Origin: Fragilaria crotonensis
Taxonomy: Eukaryota > Bacillariophyta > Fragilariophyceae > Fragilariales > Fragilariaceae
Reading direction: 5' to 3'
Assembly: GCA_022925895.1 (NCBI GenBank)
Contig: JAKSYS010000613.1
Location: 1-37,744, forward strand
DNA length: 37,744 nucleotides
Part shown: one piece after another, positions 11,150-20,579 of the stretch
Numbering within the stretch: position 1 is the stretch's first letter
Layout of the letters: each line of letters opens with the position of its first letter
The notes under the pieces: model-generated
The model's input: only the letters and a program-made list of their open reading frames with translations
What the model was told of the DNA's origin: nothing
The model's database searches: none
Program-made: the position numbers and the translations under genes

Positions 11150-12505
11150 ATGGTCATGGCGAATCGTTCGACCTGTACCGGCAGATCAATATTGCTGTTT
11201 TATCTTCTAATCAAATGTACTTGTACTCTGGGATTTGTTCCTCACCATCATGTTGGAGTCAGCGTCAATAGGGTTGTTGCGCCATTTGTGATACACAAGA
11301 ATCCAAAGTCGAGCATTACCACCAATTGCTTCACGGATGACGACTTTTTCAACGGCAACGACGCAGAGGAATTCTCATTATCATCGTTATTGTCAACAAC
11401 ACGCCGAGACTTTGTGAGCGACAGCGCTTCTATACTAGCAGCTATGACAATCCTGGTGGCAGTAGTGCCACGAGCAGCTGAAGCAGCAGCATCATCAAAA
11501 ACTATTACAGATGAGCCCATCACTCCCCCATCAAACAACCCCTCAACCGCCTGGCAAGAATCGATATCTGGCTTTGTGGCAGGTGGAGCACTGACAGTAA
11601 CAAAGACGTTGGTCAAATATCCGCTCGATACAATCACGGTGCGTCTTCAAATGCCATCCAGCAGGAATGCACGTGACGGTAGCAATCTATTTCAAGACTT
11701 GTATGCTGGAATTTGGAATCCATTGATTGCCAACATACCCGGCGGTGCCGTATTTTTTGCAGTCAAGGATGCTGTCAAAACATTTCTGATGCAACAACCA
11801 CTCATTGCCATGTCCAAACCATGGGCCACATGCATTGCTGTCTTTGTCGCCAACTTTCCTTATTGGTTAATTCGTAATCCATCCGAAGTTATCAAGACCA
11901 AACAACAGGCGGCAGCAGTTATTAACAAGGACGTTGTGTCTAGCAACAACAAGGACACCACAATACCTACTCCATCAACTCTTTCGGCATGGCAAGAAGC
12001 GTTTGGGACCGAACGCCAACTCGCCGGATTGTACGTTGGATACTTTGAAAACATTGTCTATGCCTATCCTGCGGATGTTTTGAAATTTCTACTCTATGAC
12101 CTTTTCGTGTCCATGACAACAACGACTACGACGACAATCCTAATAGCATCATCATCATCAGCAGCAGCATCACCAACACTATCATCCTTGGAGGGTGCGG
12201 CACTGGCAGGTGCACTCGCGACAGCTACAGCCCAATTCATTACAACGCCACTGGATCTGGTTCGGAATCGGGTCATGACCAACATGACGTCGACTGGTGA
12301 TGATAACAACGGCGAGAACAACAAGAACAGCAAGTCCATTTTAGAAATCTTGCTTGACATTCGTAAACGAGAGGGTGGGGTTTCAGCATGGTTCAAGGGA
12401 TCCATACCAAGGGTGGGAAAGGCATTTCTGAGTGGTGCCATTCAATTCGCCACGTACGAAGAAATGAAACAACAGATCCTGCACTTGTTTGGTGTAGGGA
12501 ATTAA
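11150..12505 (+). CDS. SLC25 carrier, S-adenosylmethionine-carrier-like, plastid-targeted
   Basis: Intact 451-residue frame. Three mitochondrial-carrier repeats are visible, each with its signature: YPLDTITVRLQ (Pro158), NPSEVIKTKQQ (Pro244) and TPLDLVRNRVM (Pro367). The spacing and the segments SGFVAGGALT, LYAGIWNPLIANIPGGAVFF and LYVGYFENIVYAYPADVLKF are most like SAM carriers (SLC25A26, plant SAMT), which exchange SAM for S-adenosylhomocysteine. In repeat 1 the usual Lys/Arg of PxDxxK is Thr. The first 35 residues are a signal peptide ending in TLGFVPHH, an ASAFAP-like plastid motif. Residues 85-115 then resemble a Tat-type signal: RRDF, a hydrophobic stretch, AEAAAS. Thr/Ser-rich loops are long. 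Plastid envelope location and SAM transport are inferences. Confidence 0.85.
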   Translation: MVMANRSTCTGRSILLFYLLIKCTCTLGFVPHHHVGVSVNRVVAPFVIHKNPKSSITTNCFTDDDFFNGNDAEEFSLSSLLSTTRRDFVSDSASILAAMTILVAVVPRAAEAAASSKTITDEPITPPSNNPSTAWQESISGFVAGGALTVTKTLVKYPLDTITVRLQMPSSRNARDGSNLFQDLYAGIWNPLIANIPGGAVFFAVKDAVKTFLMQQPLIAMSKPWATCIAVFVANFPYWLIRNPSEVIKTKQQAAAVINKDVVSSNNKDTTIPTPSTLSAWQEAFGTERQLAGLYVGYFENIVYAYPADVLKFLLYDLFVSMTTTTTTTILIASSSSAAASPTLSSLEGAALAGALATATAQFITTPLDLVRNRVMTNMTSTGDDNNGENNKNSKSILEILLDIRKREGGVSAWFKGSIPRVGKAFLSGAIQFATYEEMKQQILHLFGVGN

Positions 12506-12727
12506 TTTTAGATATCGTGATGGGGAAGCATGTCATCACTTGGCTTCAGAACTACTCCAGTAGCAACATGTTTAAACGCATTTGCACCGAAGGCGTCTGG
12601 CCTTGAGCATAATCTCTTGAACGTCAATGATTTAATTTCATCCTAATTCCCTTACTTCCTATCTTTTCCAAGTAGCAAGTAACGCGCAGTTTCATTTGAG
12701 TCAAACGACACTGCAGATACAATCCAT

Positions 12728-14068
12728 CTAAAGAGCTACCCACTGCCCAGATCTCGCTGATTCATAAATTGCCAGTGCCACAGCAACATCCTTTGTGGCA
12801 TTCTCTACAGTTTTCTCGGCTGCTTCCCAATCGTCTTCATCGAGGATCCTTCTGATTTCTTTCCACAACCCACGGAATCCCAAATAGAATCCGCCTTGAC
12901 GGTCGGCTGGGAACAAATCCTTCCCATCAATATTCTCTTCATTGTACAGCTTCAATCCTCCTCCTCCATTGGGGTTCAAACCAGTCCCAGGAACCACCAA
13001 TTCACCCTGAGTACCAGTGAAGCGGAAGTAGGGACACGAATCGTACGCCATGGGTGCTGAATTCATCATATTGCAACTAAAGGTTGCAAACAAGGAACCC
13101 GAATTTGGAGGCTGATTCAAAAAGTCGATGCCGACGTGGCATTGTCCTGAACTTCAGATGATGCTGTTGGTGTCACTGTTACTGCCGTACATGGTGCCTT
13201 GAATTGGAAAATGGCATGCGCCAGTGTTTCACCTTCCATCTCCAATTCAGGAGCGACATGGGTGCGTGTGACGCCCACAACACGTTCCACATCGCCACAT
13301 ATTTCACGCAGGGGTCGTATCCAATGGAGGCCACCATCAATGACTAATCCACCACCGGCCTTTTCCACCGAGCACCTCCATCCCAATCCACCGCCGTCCG
13401 TGCCAGACGTCAAATTGATCCTCATGGATTCATAAAAGCAACTTGCGGCACTCACAATCGTACCAATTTCACCATTTGAATCAGAGTTTTGGCCAATGCA
13501 ATTTCTTCCCAAAATGGGGATTGTTCGGCTACAATGAGCATGTTGTTATTTCTGTTATTTCGGTGTCGCGAGGATGCCTCCAAGAGTATCTGACAACTTT
13601 GAATTGTGGGTGCCAATGGTTTTTCGAGAACCACGTGATTGCCACTGGCAAGTGCTTCGAGAGCAATCGATTCGTGCAAATAATGTGGTACTGCAATCAA
13701 GAATATGAATTTGTCATCATGAGCATCGGCATGTGTAGCATTGATGGCATCGCCATTGCCCTGCTGCTGCTGCTGGTGTTGTAAAAACTCGGTCAGTGTA
13801 TCAAATTCATGAATTGTTGACGACGACGATGATGACGAAGACAATGAGAGAAACGTGGGAGGCCATGCTGCTGACAACTTTCCAAAATAATTTCACGTCT
13901 CTTGGGATTCGGATCGCAAAGAGCCATGACTTGGAATGATTCATCACCCGTTTTCGCCATTTGTTCAATGTGATGTGTCACGATTTGACCACAACCAACA
14001 ATGACAATGCGTTTCTTGGGCTTTGCAGCAGTACCAGCAGCATGATCCATCATCTTCTCCTCCTCCAT
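12728..14068 (-). CDS. Gfo/Idh/MocA family oxidoreductase, three -1 frame breaks
   Basis: Four overlapping minus-strand frames form one protein of about 450 residues. The N-terminus has the Rossmann motif IVIVGCGQIVTHHIEQM and ALCDPN. The second frame carries FIFLIAVPHYLHESIALEAL and HVVLEKPLAPT, the EKP motif with the family's catalytic Lys. The third has GGGLVIDGGLHWIRPLREI, the substrate-side His region. The fourth has YFRFTGTQGELVVPG and the C-terminal domain. Each junction needs one extra base: CTCCCAC near 13862, CAAATGG near 13472 and CAGGAC near 13152. All are short homopolymers, so assembly error is likelier than decay. The family oxidises sugars, inositol or related compounds with NAD(P); the substrate cannot be read here. 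ATG 14068 has the best context; in-frame ATGs also lie at 14086 and 14167. Confidence 0.85.
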
Positions 14069-14168
14069 GTTGTTGTCGCAAATCATGGAAGGTATGGATG
14101 GTACATGTATGGATTGGGCTGAGAAACTGTATCGTGCGTCAGGCCTCCTGCAGATTACACAATACACA

Positions 14169-14500
14169 ATCTACACTGCAAGTATGAATATGACGGATGA
14201 CGGTCTTTGGATTTATAAACATATATGATATACAGGGTGAATACATATCAGATTAGCTAGAGCGGATATGTCTACTGTACGTATGACGTATGACGTATGA
14301 CATATGAAACATACTATGTGCTCACATGTTCATAGACATGGAAATCCAGAATCCAGTATGCATACTTGCACCTTGCACCTCGTGCATTAACGATGGTACG
14401 TCAGTACTTGTACTGTACTGTACCGAAGCATTTGTCTACGGTTCAGAGTGCAGACACGTTATATGTTCACACTCTCACCAACAACTTCCACCACTCGACC
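14169..14500. other. divergent intergenic region with tandem GTATGAC repeats
   Basis: This 330-bp gap separates the divergent oxidoreductase and GHMP kinase genes and should hold both promoters. It contains three perfect tandem copies of GTATGAC (14281-14301), creating two TGACGT hexamers at 14284-14289 and 14291-14296. It also has several TATGATATAC/ATACATAT A/T-rich patches. No gene is visible apart from an in-frame upstream extension of the kinase frame from 14366. Confidence 0.45.
14281..14301 (+). promoter_or_regulatory. tandem TGACGT sites upstream of GHMP kinase
   Basis: Three GTATGAC units in tandem give two TGACGT cores 7 bp apart, about 200 bp before the kinase ATG. TGACGT is the core bound by CREB/ATF-type and aureochrome bZIP factors; aureochromes are blue-light receptors restricted to stramenopiles. 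A regulatory role is inference from sequence only. Confidence 0.3.
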
Positions 14501-15634
14501 ATGTCCTCGTCATTGCCATCACCTCAGCAGCATACTTCAAATGGTAGTACTACCAGTAGTACAACTAATAATCCTCTTGAATTGTTCGTTCCTGGGCGCA
14601 TTTGTCTGTTTGGTGAGCATTCGGATTGGGCGGGTGGGTTCCGTCGTTACGATACGACCATTCCAGTTGGAAAATGTCTCATATCGGGTACGAACCAGGG
14701 CCTCTATGCTCGAGTTTCGAAACATGATTATCAAGATCGACTCCTATTAAAGTCAACTTTGGATCATGGAGAACAGATGGAGATTGAACTGTCATTGGAA
14801 GATGGAGAATTGTTGAGACAAGCCGCTTCAAATAGTGTATGGTGCTACATTTGTGGTGTCACGTATCAATTGAAAAAGGCATTTCCTCACATTGGTGGCA
14901 TTGTGCTGGATAATTACAAAACGACTCTGCCCGTCAAGAAAGGTCTCAGTAGTAGTGCAGCTGTCTGCGTCTTGACAGCTCGTGCCTTTAATGAATTGTA
15001 CAATCTCAATTTGACCAAACGACAAGAAATGGAATTTGCATTCTTGGGAGAAACCACAACCCCCAGCAAGTGCGGTCGTATGGATCAAGGATGCGCCTAT
15101 GGTGTCAAGCCAGTCCTCATGACCTTTGACGGTGATGATTTGGAAGTTGACGAAGCTGTCGACATTGGAGGTCCCATTCACTTGATTCTTGTCGATTTGT
15201 GTTCTTCCAAGAACACTCCGGCAATCCTGAACGATTTGCAAAAAGCCTATCCCCAGGCGACGTGTCATGTTACCAGGGGCGTGCAAAAGTTGTTGGGAGA
15301 AGTCAATCATACCATTATGGACGATGCCTTGCTCGCACTTCGCAAGGGATGCCCTCAATCAGTTGGAGCCGCCATGACCAAGGCCCAAGAAGAATTTGAC
15401 AAGTACGCCATTCCAGCGTCACCGCAACATTTGGCATCGCCCGTGTTGCACAAAGTCTTGACACATGAACGGCTTCAACCACATGTGTACGGTGGAAAAG
15501 GTGTCGGGTCGCAAGGAGATGGATCCGCACAATTCGTTGCCAGGTCATTGGAGGATCAACGGGCGGCAATCGACATTATCAAAGACGACTTTGGCATGTC
15601 ATGCCTGTCCATGAGTCTAGGTGTTGAAAGTTAG
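14501..15634 (+). CDS. GHMP-family small-molecule kinase
   Basis: Intact frame; from ATG 14501 (ACCATGT context) it gives 377 residues. All three GHMP motifs are present: PGRICLFGEHSDWAGG (residues 31-46, galactokinase/mevalonate-kinase-like motif 1), KKGLSSSAAVCVL (about 146-158, the ATP phosphate-binding loop) and GGKGVGSQGDGSAQF (about 331-345, motif 3). GRMDQGCAYG in the middle supplies the Asp-containing segment. GHMP kinases phosphorylate galactose, mevalonate, homoserine, sugar acids and similar metabolites; motif 1 is closest to sugar kinases, but the substrate is not determinable. No targeting peptide follows ATG 14501, so a cytosolic enzyme is likely. The frame also extends upstream to ATG 14366, adding 45 residues without signal-peptide character. 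The gene is divergent from the oxidoreductase. Confidence 0.85.
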   Translation: MSSSLPSPQQHTSNGSTTSSTTNNPLELFVPGRICLFGEHSDWAGGFRRYDTTIPVGKCLISGTNQGLYARVSKHDYQDRLLLKSTLDHGEQMEIELSLEDGELLRQAASNSVWCYICGVTYQLKKAFPHIGGIVLDNYKTTLPVKKGLSSSAAVCVLTARAFNELYNLNLTKRQEMEFAFLGETTTPSKCGRMDQGCAYGVKPVLMTFDGDDLEVDEAVDIGGPIHLILVDLCSSKNTPAILNDLQKAYPQATCHVTRGVQKLLGEVNHTIMDDALLALRKGCPQSVGAAMTKAQEEFDKYAIPASPQHLASPVLHKVLTHERLQPHVYGGKGVGSQGDGSAQFVARSLEDQRAAIDIIKDDFGMSCLSMSLGVES

Positions 15635-16194
15635 CTAGTTGATGAAGATATCATCGCGCATGATGACTTTGTAGAGTACTTTGGATCATACGGGAAACTG
15701 TAAATTGGATCAACGCACACATCGAAAGATCATCTAGGGTTTCAGGTCCCGATCCCCATGCCCGGTCGTCCTAAAACATGAATCTTACAGAAAAGATTGG
15801 TAGAGTCAAAGCTGGTACCGCCTTCGAGAAATTTGCTTCTTCAGCTTTTAAAGAATCTGAAGTCACCCTCAAAAATTGACTTCCGTTGTCTCCATGTATT
15901 GTCGTGGATGATGAATTGTGTCGTGCCGAATGCTGAGTGCGGTATATTGACAAGCAGATCTTCCATTCCGCCATGTGGCCTACTTTCGTATTCGGCTGAG
16001 AGGTGGACCAGTAACTGTGGACTGTTGGCTGATCCCGCGACGAGGTATTCTTTCTAAAATCATCGTCTGATTGGCGTTGTTTCCTAATAGGATTAGGACC
16101 AAGGTCTGCCCTATCGGTCGTGCTCGTATGTTGTTGCAAGTGCCGCCATATCGGTTCACAGTTTCTGGGAGTATGGGACTTCGTCTGGATGAAA
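15635..16194. other. degenerate spacer before the TrpB relic
   Basis: No convincing gene. A short + strand piece from about 15779 (MNLTEKIGRVKAGTAFEKFA, stopping after about 32 codons) and a frame to 16057 look like broken coding sequence. They may be an upstream part of the tryptophan synthase relic, but I could not align them to any TrpA or TrpB motif. The 153-codon minus-strand frame (15771-16232) has no family signature. Confidence 0.4.
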
Positions 16195-16945
16195 ATGTAC
16201 ACCTTCATAAAAGCACCAATTGGAATTTCCACACATTGGGAAACAAAGGAGTCTCGGCTGCTGAAATGGAAAACATTCGGATGCCACTAGAAAGGTAATG
16301 CGCAACTTGGTGACCAACTTGATAGTCATCATCTCTTTGATAGGCACGGCAGTTGGTCCGCATCCGTTGCCTACTGCCGTTTGTGACTTTGAACCTATCA
16401 TCGGCCGGGAGATTCGAGTGCAATTACTCGAGAAGGCAGAAAAGCGTGCAGTCGCCGTTGTTGCCTGTGCCGCTAGTGGTTTCAATGCCATGGGGACCTT
16501 CCGTCCGATTCATACACGACTCCCTGTCGCTTTCTACGGTGTTGAAGCTGCTGATGTCGATGCCGAGATTTATGAGAAATATAGTGCCACCTTGACAAAG
16601 GGCTTGCCTGGAGTTTTTTCACGCTCACGTGTGTCACTCAAGAAGTATCAGGACCACACCTGGGTAGTCACTCGATCTCGGCCACTTTGGAATTCCCTGG
16701 CGTTGGCCCTGACCACGCGTTCTTAAAAGAATCTGGAGGGGTCAATTAAAGAAGCTGTGACTTATTACCAGGCGTTGGGAAGGTTTCAAGATCACTTTCC
16801 TGCACGAAGGCGTCGTACCCGTTCTCGAGAAGAGTAATGCAATCTATGCGCGATCGAACTGACGAAAACGCTAAGCCCAGGGACGTACATAAGCAGTCGA
16901 GGAAGCAAGGATACGTCGCAGATCGCAGGAATCATGAGGGTAGAT
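16195..16945 (+). pseudogene. tryptophan synthase beta (TrpB) relic
   Basis: Several frames in succession carry TrpB landmarks in the right order. They are a degraded DLNHTG-like stretch (STNWNFHTLG), MRNLVTN with SLIGTAVGPHPLPTAVCDF (about 16298-16395), GREIRVQLLE, ACAASGFNAMGTFRPI, GVEAADVDAE, SATLTKGLPGVF, FPGVGPDHAFLKESGG (frame 1), EAVTYYQALGRF (frame 2), EGVVPVLEKSNAIYA (frame 3) and SSRGSKDTSQIAGIM. TrpB condenses indole with serine using pyridoxal phosphate. Here about 70 residues spanning the PLP lysine and the GAGQHG loop are missing. The phosphate-binding GGGSNA has become ASGFNA. At least four frame changes occur. This is beyond homopolymer error, so it is a true pseudogene. No introns or poly-A tail decide its origin. 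Confidence 0.85.
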
Positions 16946-17203
16946 CTCATCCATGAAGAAGGAAAGAAAGGTCGCGATCCCTGCCCGTAGAACAACAAGC
17001 AACTTTGTTCACACTCAATACGTTACCAGCATTGATCACATCGAGTGGCGATCGTCACTATTTCATCATGACCATATAATGAGAAAGTATGCATCAGAGA
17101 TGATACCAGGGACCCATGCGTTCCCAAGCCATTCGATGAATCTTCCGCTGAACATGAGGTTGGTCTTGATCACCTTCAACGCTTGTTTGAAGCTACAAGA
17201 CAT
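16946..17203. other. spacer; start of duplicated block
   Basis: No gene is visible. From about 17020 the sequence matches 28068 onward, with substitutions and small indels, marking the 3' edge of the duplicated channel block downstream of the channel stop codon. Confidence 0.5.
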
Positions 17204-20200
17204 TCATTTTGTGATCCCTAGCATGGCGGTTTCTAGCCTTTCCGCAAGGGTCAATTCATGGGCCTTCAGATTACTTTCAGCAGCTTTGATGCGAAGTATT
17301 GCGTGCTGGTCAGATTCAGAGATTGCTGCCAAAATGGTACTCTCCACATGACTGATGTGTTTTGCCCATTCATCCGCTTCGTCCTTTTCCCCGCCCTCTG
17401 CAGCAGACAAATCACCGAACAAAACATTTCTTATCAAATTCACCAACTTAGTCATTACAACATCAATACACCCAATGATGTACGCAATACCTGATAAACA
17501 AGATAAAGATGCCACCGCGCTGGAAAAGAGAAAGTGGAAAACTGTCCACAGAGCAACGGTTAGAATAGTACTCATGGAAATAAGAAATGCCATGAGTAGT
17601 ATATTGGCACGATCTCCCAAGAGAGCGCCGACAGCCTGCCGAACGAGGAAAACTTCGGCGAAGAGAACAGTCGTTAGCATCCCCAACAGAACCACCCATC
17701 GAAGCACCCGGCTAACAATGGTCGCACATCGGTGCGGATCCAGAATGCTACCATCCTCATGCAGAGATGCCAGTGGATTTTGCCCAGGCTGCAAGAATCG
17801 CTCAAGGGCAAGATGCTCCGCCAAAAACCGATGCGAGCCTTTCCGAAGAGAGCTTTCGCGCCAACCTTCGAGCTCTCGTATGAATCACTAACAATAGCGA
17901 TCAAGACATTCAGAAGGATGATGACTCCCAAGACAGTGAAAGCTAGAAACACAGCTGTTGTTGAGGTGTTACCAAGATAGTCATTGACTTCAAAATCTCC
18001 AAGGAGCACACCATCTGAGGGAACAAAAATTTGATGAGCGGGATACAAAATATGAGTCCAGAGGAACACTACGTACACATGCGAAGGTATGAGTCAACCA
18101 GCTGTCCCGAGCAGAAGTCACTTTGAGCGTCGGAATCTCCTGGACAGAGGGGCTGGCCAGTTTGCTCGTCGTTCGTGGTTGTGAACATGATGACCATGAT
18201 GCTGCAAAAAAAGAAAAAACGGCAATGCATCGTTGTGAGCCACATCGTTTCGAAGTCGTTTGAATCGGCGATTGCATGTTTGGACTCACTCTCCGAACAT
18301 CATGATCACGACAACTAAAACCACGATGAACGACCTGATGTCAAGCACAATCCGCACCAATGAAAATATAAAGGTCGCCATTTGCATGTTGACAGCCCTG
18401 AGAAACGACAATACTTTGAGCCACAGCAACCCGAGGACAAATGCATTGAGACTTGGATTGGAGCTAATGAACATGGAAACGGCGTGAGCTTCAATCATGA
18501 GAAGATCGGACTTTGAATGGTCTCTTTCTACTTACAACCCCGCACCGCGATTAACGCTGTTTATAGTTAGAACAAGGGTGATAGAAAGAAGATCGAAAAG
18601 GTTCCAAAAGTCAAGAATATGAGCCTTGAACACGGAACGCGAGATGCTCCACAACGCCATCCCTACGCTGACCTTTCGAGCCACGAAGAACACCGTTATC
18701 GCTGAGACAAGACAACTTTAGTCACAAAGAATACTTCGGATGTTGCGTTTGCAAGAAATTTCTCACCTGTTACCACTGCTGATGGGATTGCTGACAATAC
18801 TCCTTGGTCCCCGGAAACCATGACATCGGATCGGAAGGACAACAACAGAGTAATGTGAAGGACAAAATCAAAAAACACGATACCAATGACAAATGGACGC
18901 ATCAATCCCTGATGCAGAATGTACCACAGCGCCCTCCCAGACGTTGCCCGGCACAATTCCTTATCGTCTACCACAGCCAGCGAAAGGATCAACTCTCCTC
19001 CCATGTCACCAAGGGCCTTGAAGACTTGAGATTGACTCTTTCGAAACGCCTTTCCCAGCTCTGTCATTTCATTACTATCATCTACCTCAACAATAACATT
19101 ACCACCAGGATAAAAATGATCGATGGAACAATCGCTTAGAAGCAGCAGGTAATCAATAGCTCGTCGTCGACTGACCAATCCGTTGTGTCGCACCATGGAA
19201 ACCAACCATGGTCCAGTGGCCAAGGGTTCCAACAAGAGGCGACGTATCAAAGGCAAATTGAAGATGCGGTGCCGCTCCTGTTCGGGTTCCAACAGCAGTA
19301 GTCTGGGCAACAGATGAGGGACATGCGTCGCAATGTTGACACATATTTTCTGCTGCAATACGACAGACTCTGTATCCCGTATCTCATCAGCTAGCGAAAT
19401 GGACGTCATTGCAAGGGACAGGACATTGAGGGCACTTTCGAAGGACAGTGTAAGGCGCGAGGGAGCAAAATTGCGAAGCTCTCTATCAGATATTCCTGTT
19501 GCTCCGTCGATTGGTGACAACGAAAAAAGGGATTTCTTGGATGTGGCCAATGAAATCACGGTGCCCATTCCGCGTCGTACAAAATTAGAGAGAGAGTAGC
19601 CTTTGGAATCCTTTTCTCGGTCAAGCTCTTGTTGATCTATCCACTGCTGGAGCAGTGATTGACAAGGCCAGCCATCTTGAGAATCAACAGACGCAGCGGC
19701 AGCCGGGTTGATGCCAACCAGTTCCAACGCAAACACGTGAGCATCAACTCGACGTTCCCTGGCATGGTGACTGCTCCAGAGAAGGTGATTATCCGTGAGT
19801 ATGTGCAGTGGAGTTTGGCCTCTATCATTACGCATGAACGGTGAATCTGGATTGTGCGAAAGGCAGGCGCGGAGTTCTGACAAATTAGTTTGAGGAACGG
19901 CACATAAAAGGTGGAGGGGCGAGCCTGGTCCCAACTCTCCGATTGCATCGAACCATCGAACTCCACGACTTCAATCTCAGAGGATACCACGTTTTCTATC
20001 TCGGGTACCTCAGAGGGGTGATTCCTTTCATCTGAAATCCTACTAGTCATGTTTTCGTCGAGATTCCCAGCGCAAGTACTTGACTCGGTGGCATTAAGAA
20101 AGGTCTTTTGAGGCGGGACTATCTTTACAGGAGTTGAACTTGTCCATGACCCTGCACCTATGGATCGAAGCGATGGAGATAAAATTGACTTCTGGGCATC

Positions 20201-20575
20201 TGGACTGCCGGTGTTGATTGTTGCATCGAGGTCATTTGCAAGCCCTTTAGTCCGCAGTGTAACAAAGAGACGACCCGTAAAGTTGGTCAGCTCCAGCTCT
20301 TCGATGAGCGGGTACAGATCCTGTTGGCAAACCTCTGCAGCAGCATGTGTATTACCGGTAGCATCTTGCCTTCTTCGTCGTGCCGGACGTATTTCATGTA
20401 CCCCATTGGAACGCCCGTCTGCGTTTGATGTTGGTTGAAACGTTAACTCTAACTCGATACCTGAACTATTGCCGTCCAAGATGATGAAGACTTGCTGCTC
20501 TGGTACTGCCACGGGCAATAGTCCTTTAGAAAGTGAGGAGGCAGAGGAATCCATGGTTGTGCATGGTTTGTTTAT
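17020..20575 (-). repeat. duplicated channel block, copy 1
   Basis: This block of about 3.56 kb is repeated in the same orientation at about 28068-31622. Homology covers the whole channel gene with its introns plus about 180 bp downstream and ends within about 20 bp upstream of the start codon. Identity varies: 17640-18000 (pore/S6 exon) is almost identical to copy 2 with only a few differences, while introns and the last exon have many substitutions and indels. Copies with introns mean a DNA-level duplication, not retroposition. Confidence 0.85.
17204..20554 (-). CDS. ankyrin/TRP-like cation channel, copy 1 (two frame breaks)
   Basis: Five exons: 20554-18767, 18701-18536, 18463-18290, 18201-18077 and 18014-17204, with GT-AG introns of 65, 72, 88 and 62 bp; about 1,021 residues. 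The order is: acidic N-terminal domain; ankyrin repeats (SPLHLLCAVPQTNLSELRAC, DRGQTPLHILTDNH); a long linker; then a six-helix TRP-type channel. S1 is near LMRPFVIGIVFFDFVLHITL. S4-S5 includes GLLWLKVLSFLRAVNMQ and VRIVLDIRSFIVVLVVV. The pore loop has two Cys and a YGVLLGDF filter-like segment. S6 is VLGVIILLNVLIAIVSDSYE. Three further hydrophobic segments follow S6. One base is missing at about 19950 (copy 2 keeps it) and one at the T5 run 17823-17827 (shared with copy 2). Ion selectivity and gating are unknown. Assembly error or early pseudogenisation are both possible. Confidence 0.8.
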
Positions 20576-20579
20576 TTGA

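Noticed and set aside
15771-16232. 153-codon minus-strand frame as a gene
   Set aside because: No family signature. It overlaps the start of the + strand TrpB relic and has the composition of an antisense shadow.
17787-17826. 40-nt GT...AG stretch as an intron explaining the shared frame break in the channel
   Set aside because: Splicing it leads to a stop within about 15 codons, and the skipped sequence encodes the expected AEHLALERFL segment.
18016-18078. Reading YVVFLWTHILYPAHQ as coding channel sequence
   Set aside because: It is a 62-bp intron (GTACGT...CCTCAG). Splicing gives the family-like LRMYGVLLGDF; the open frame is accidental.
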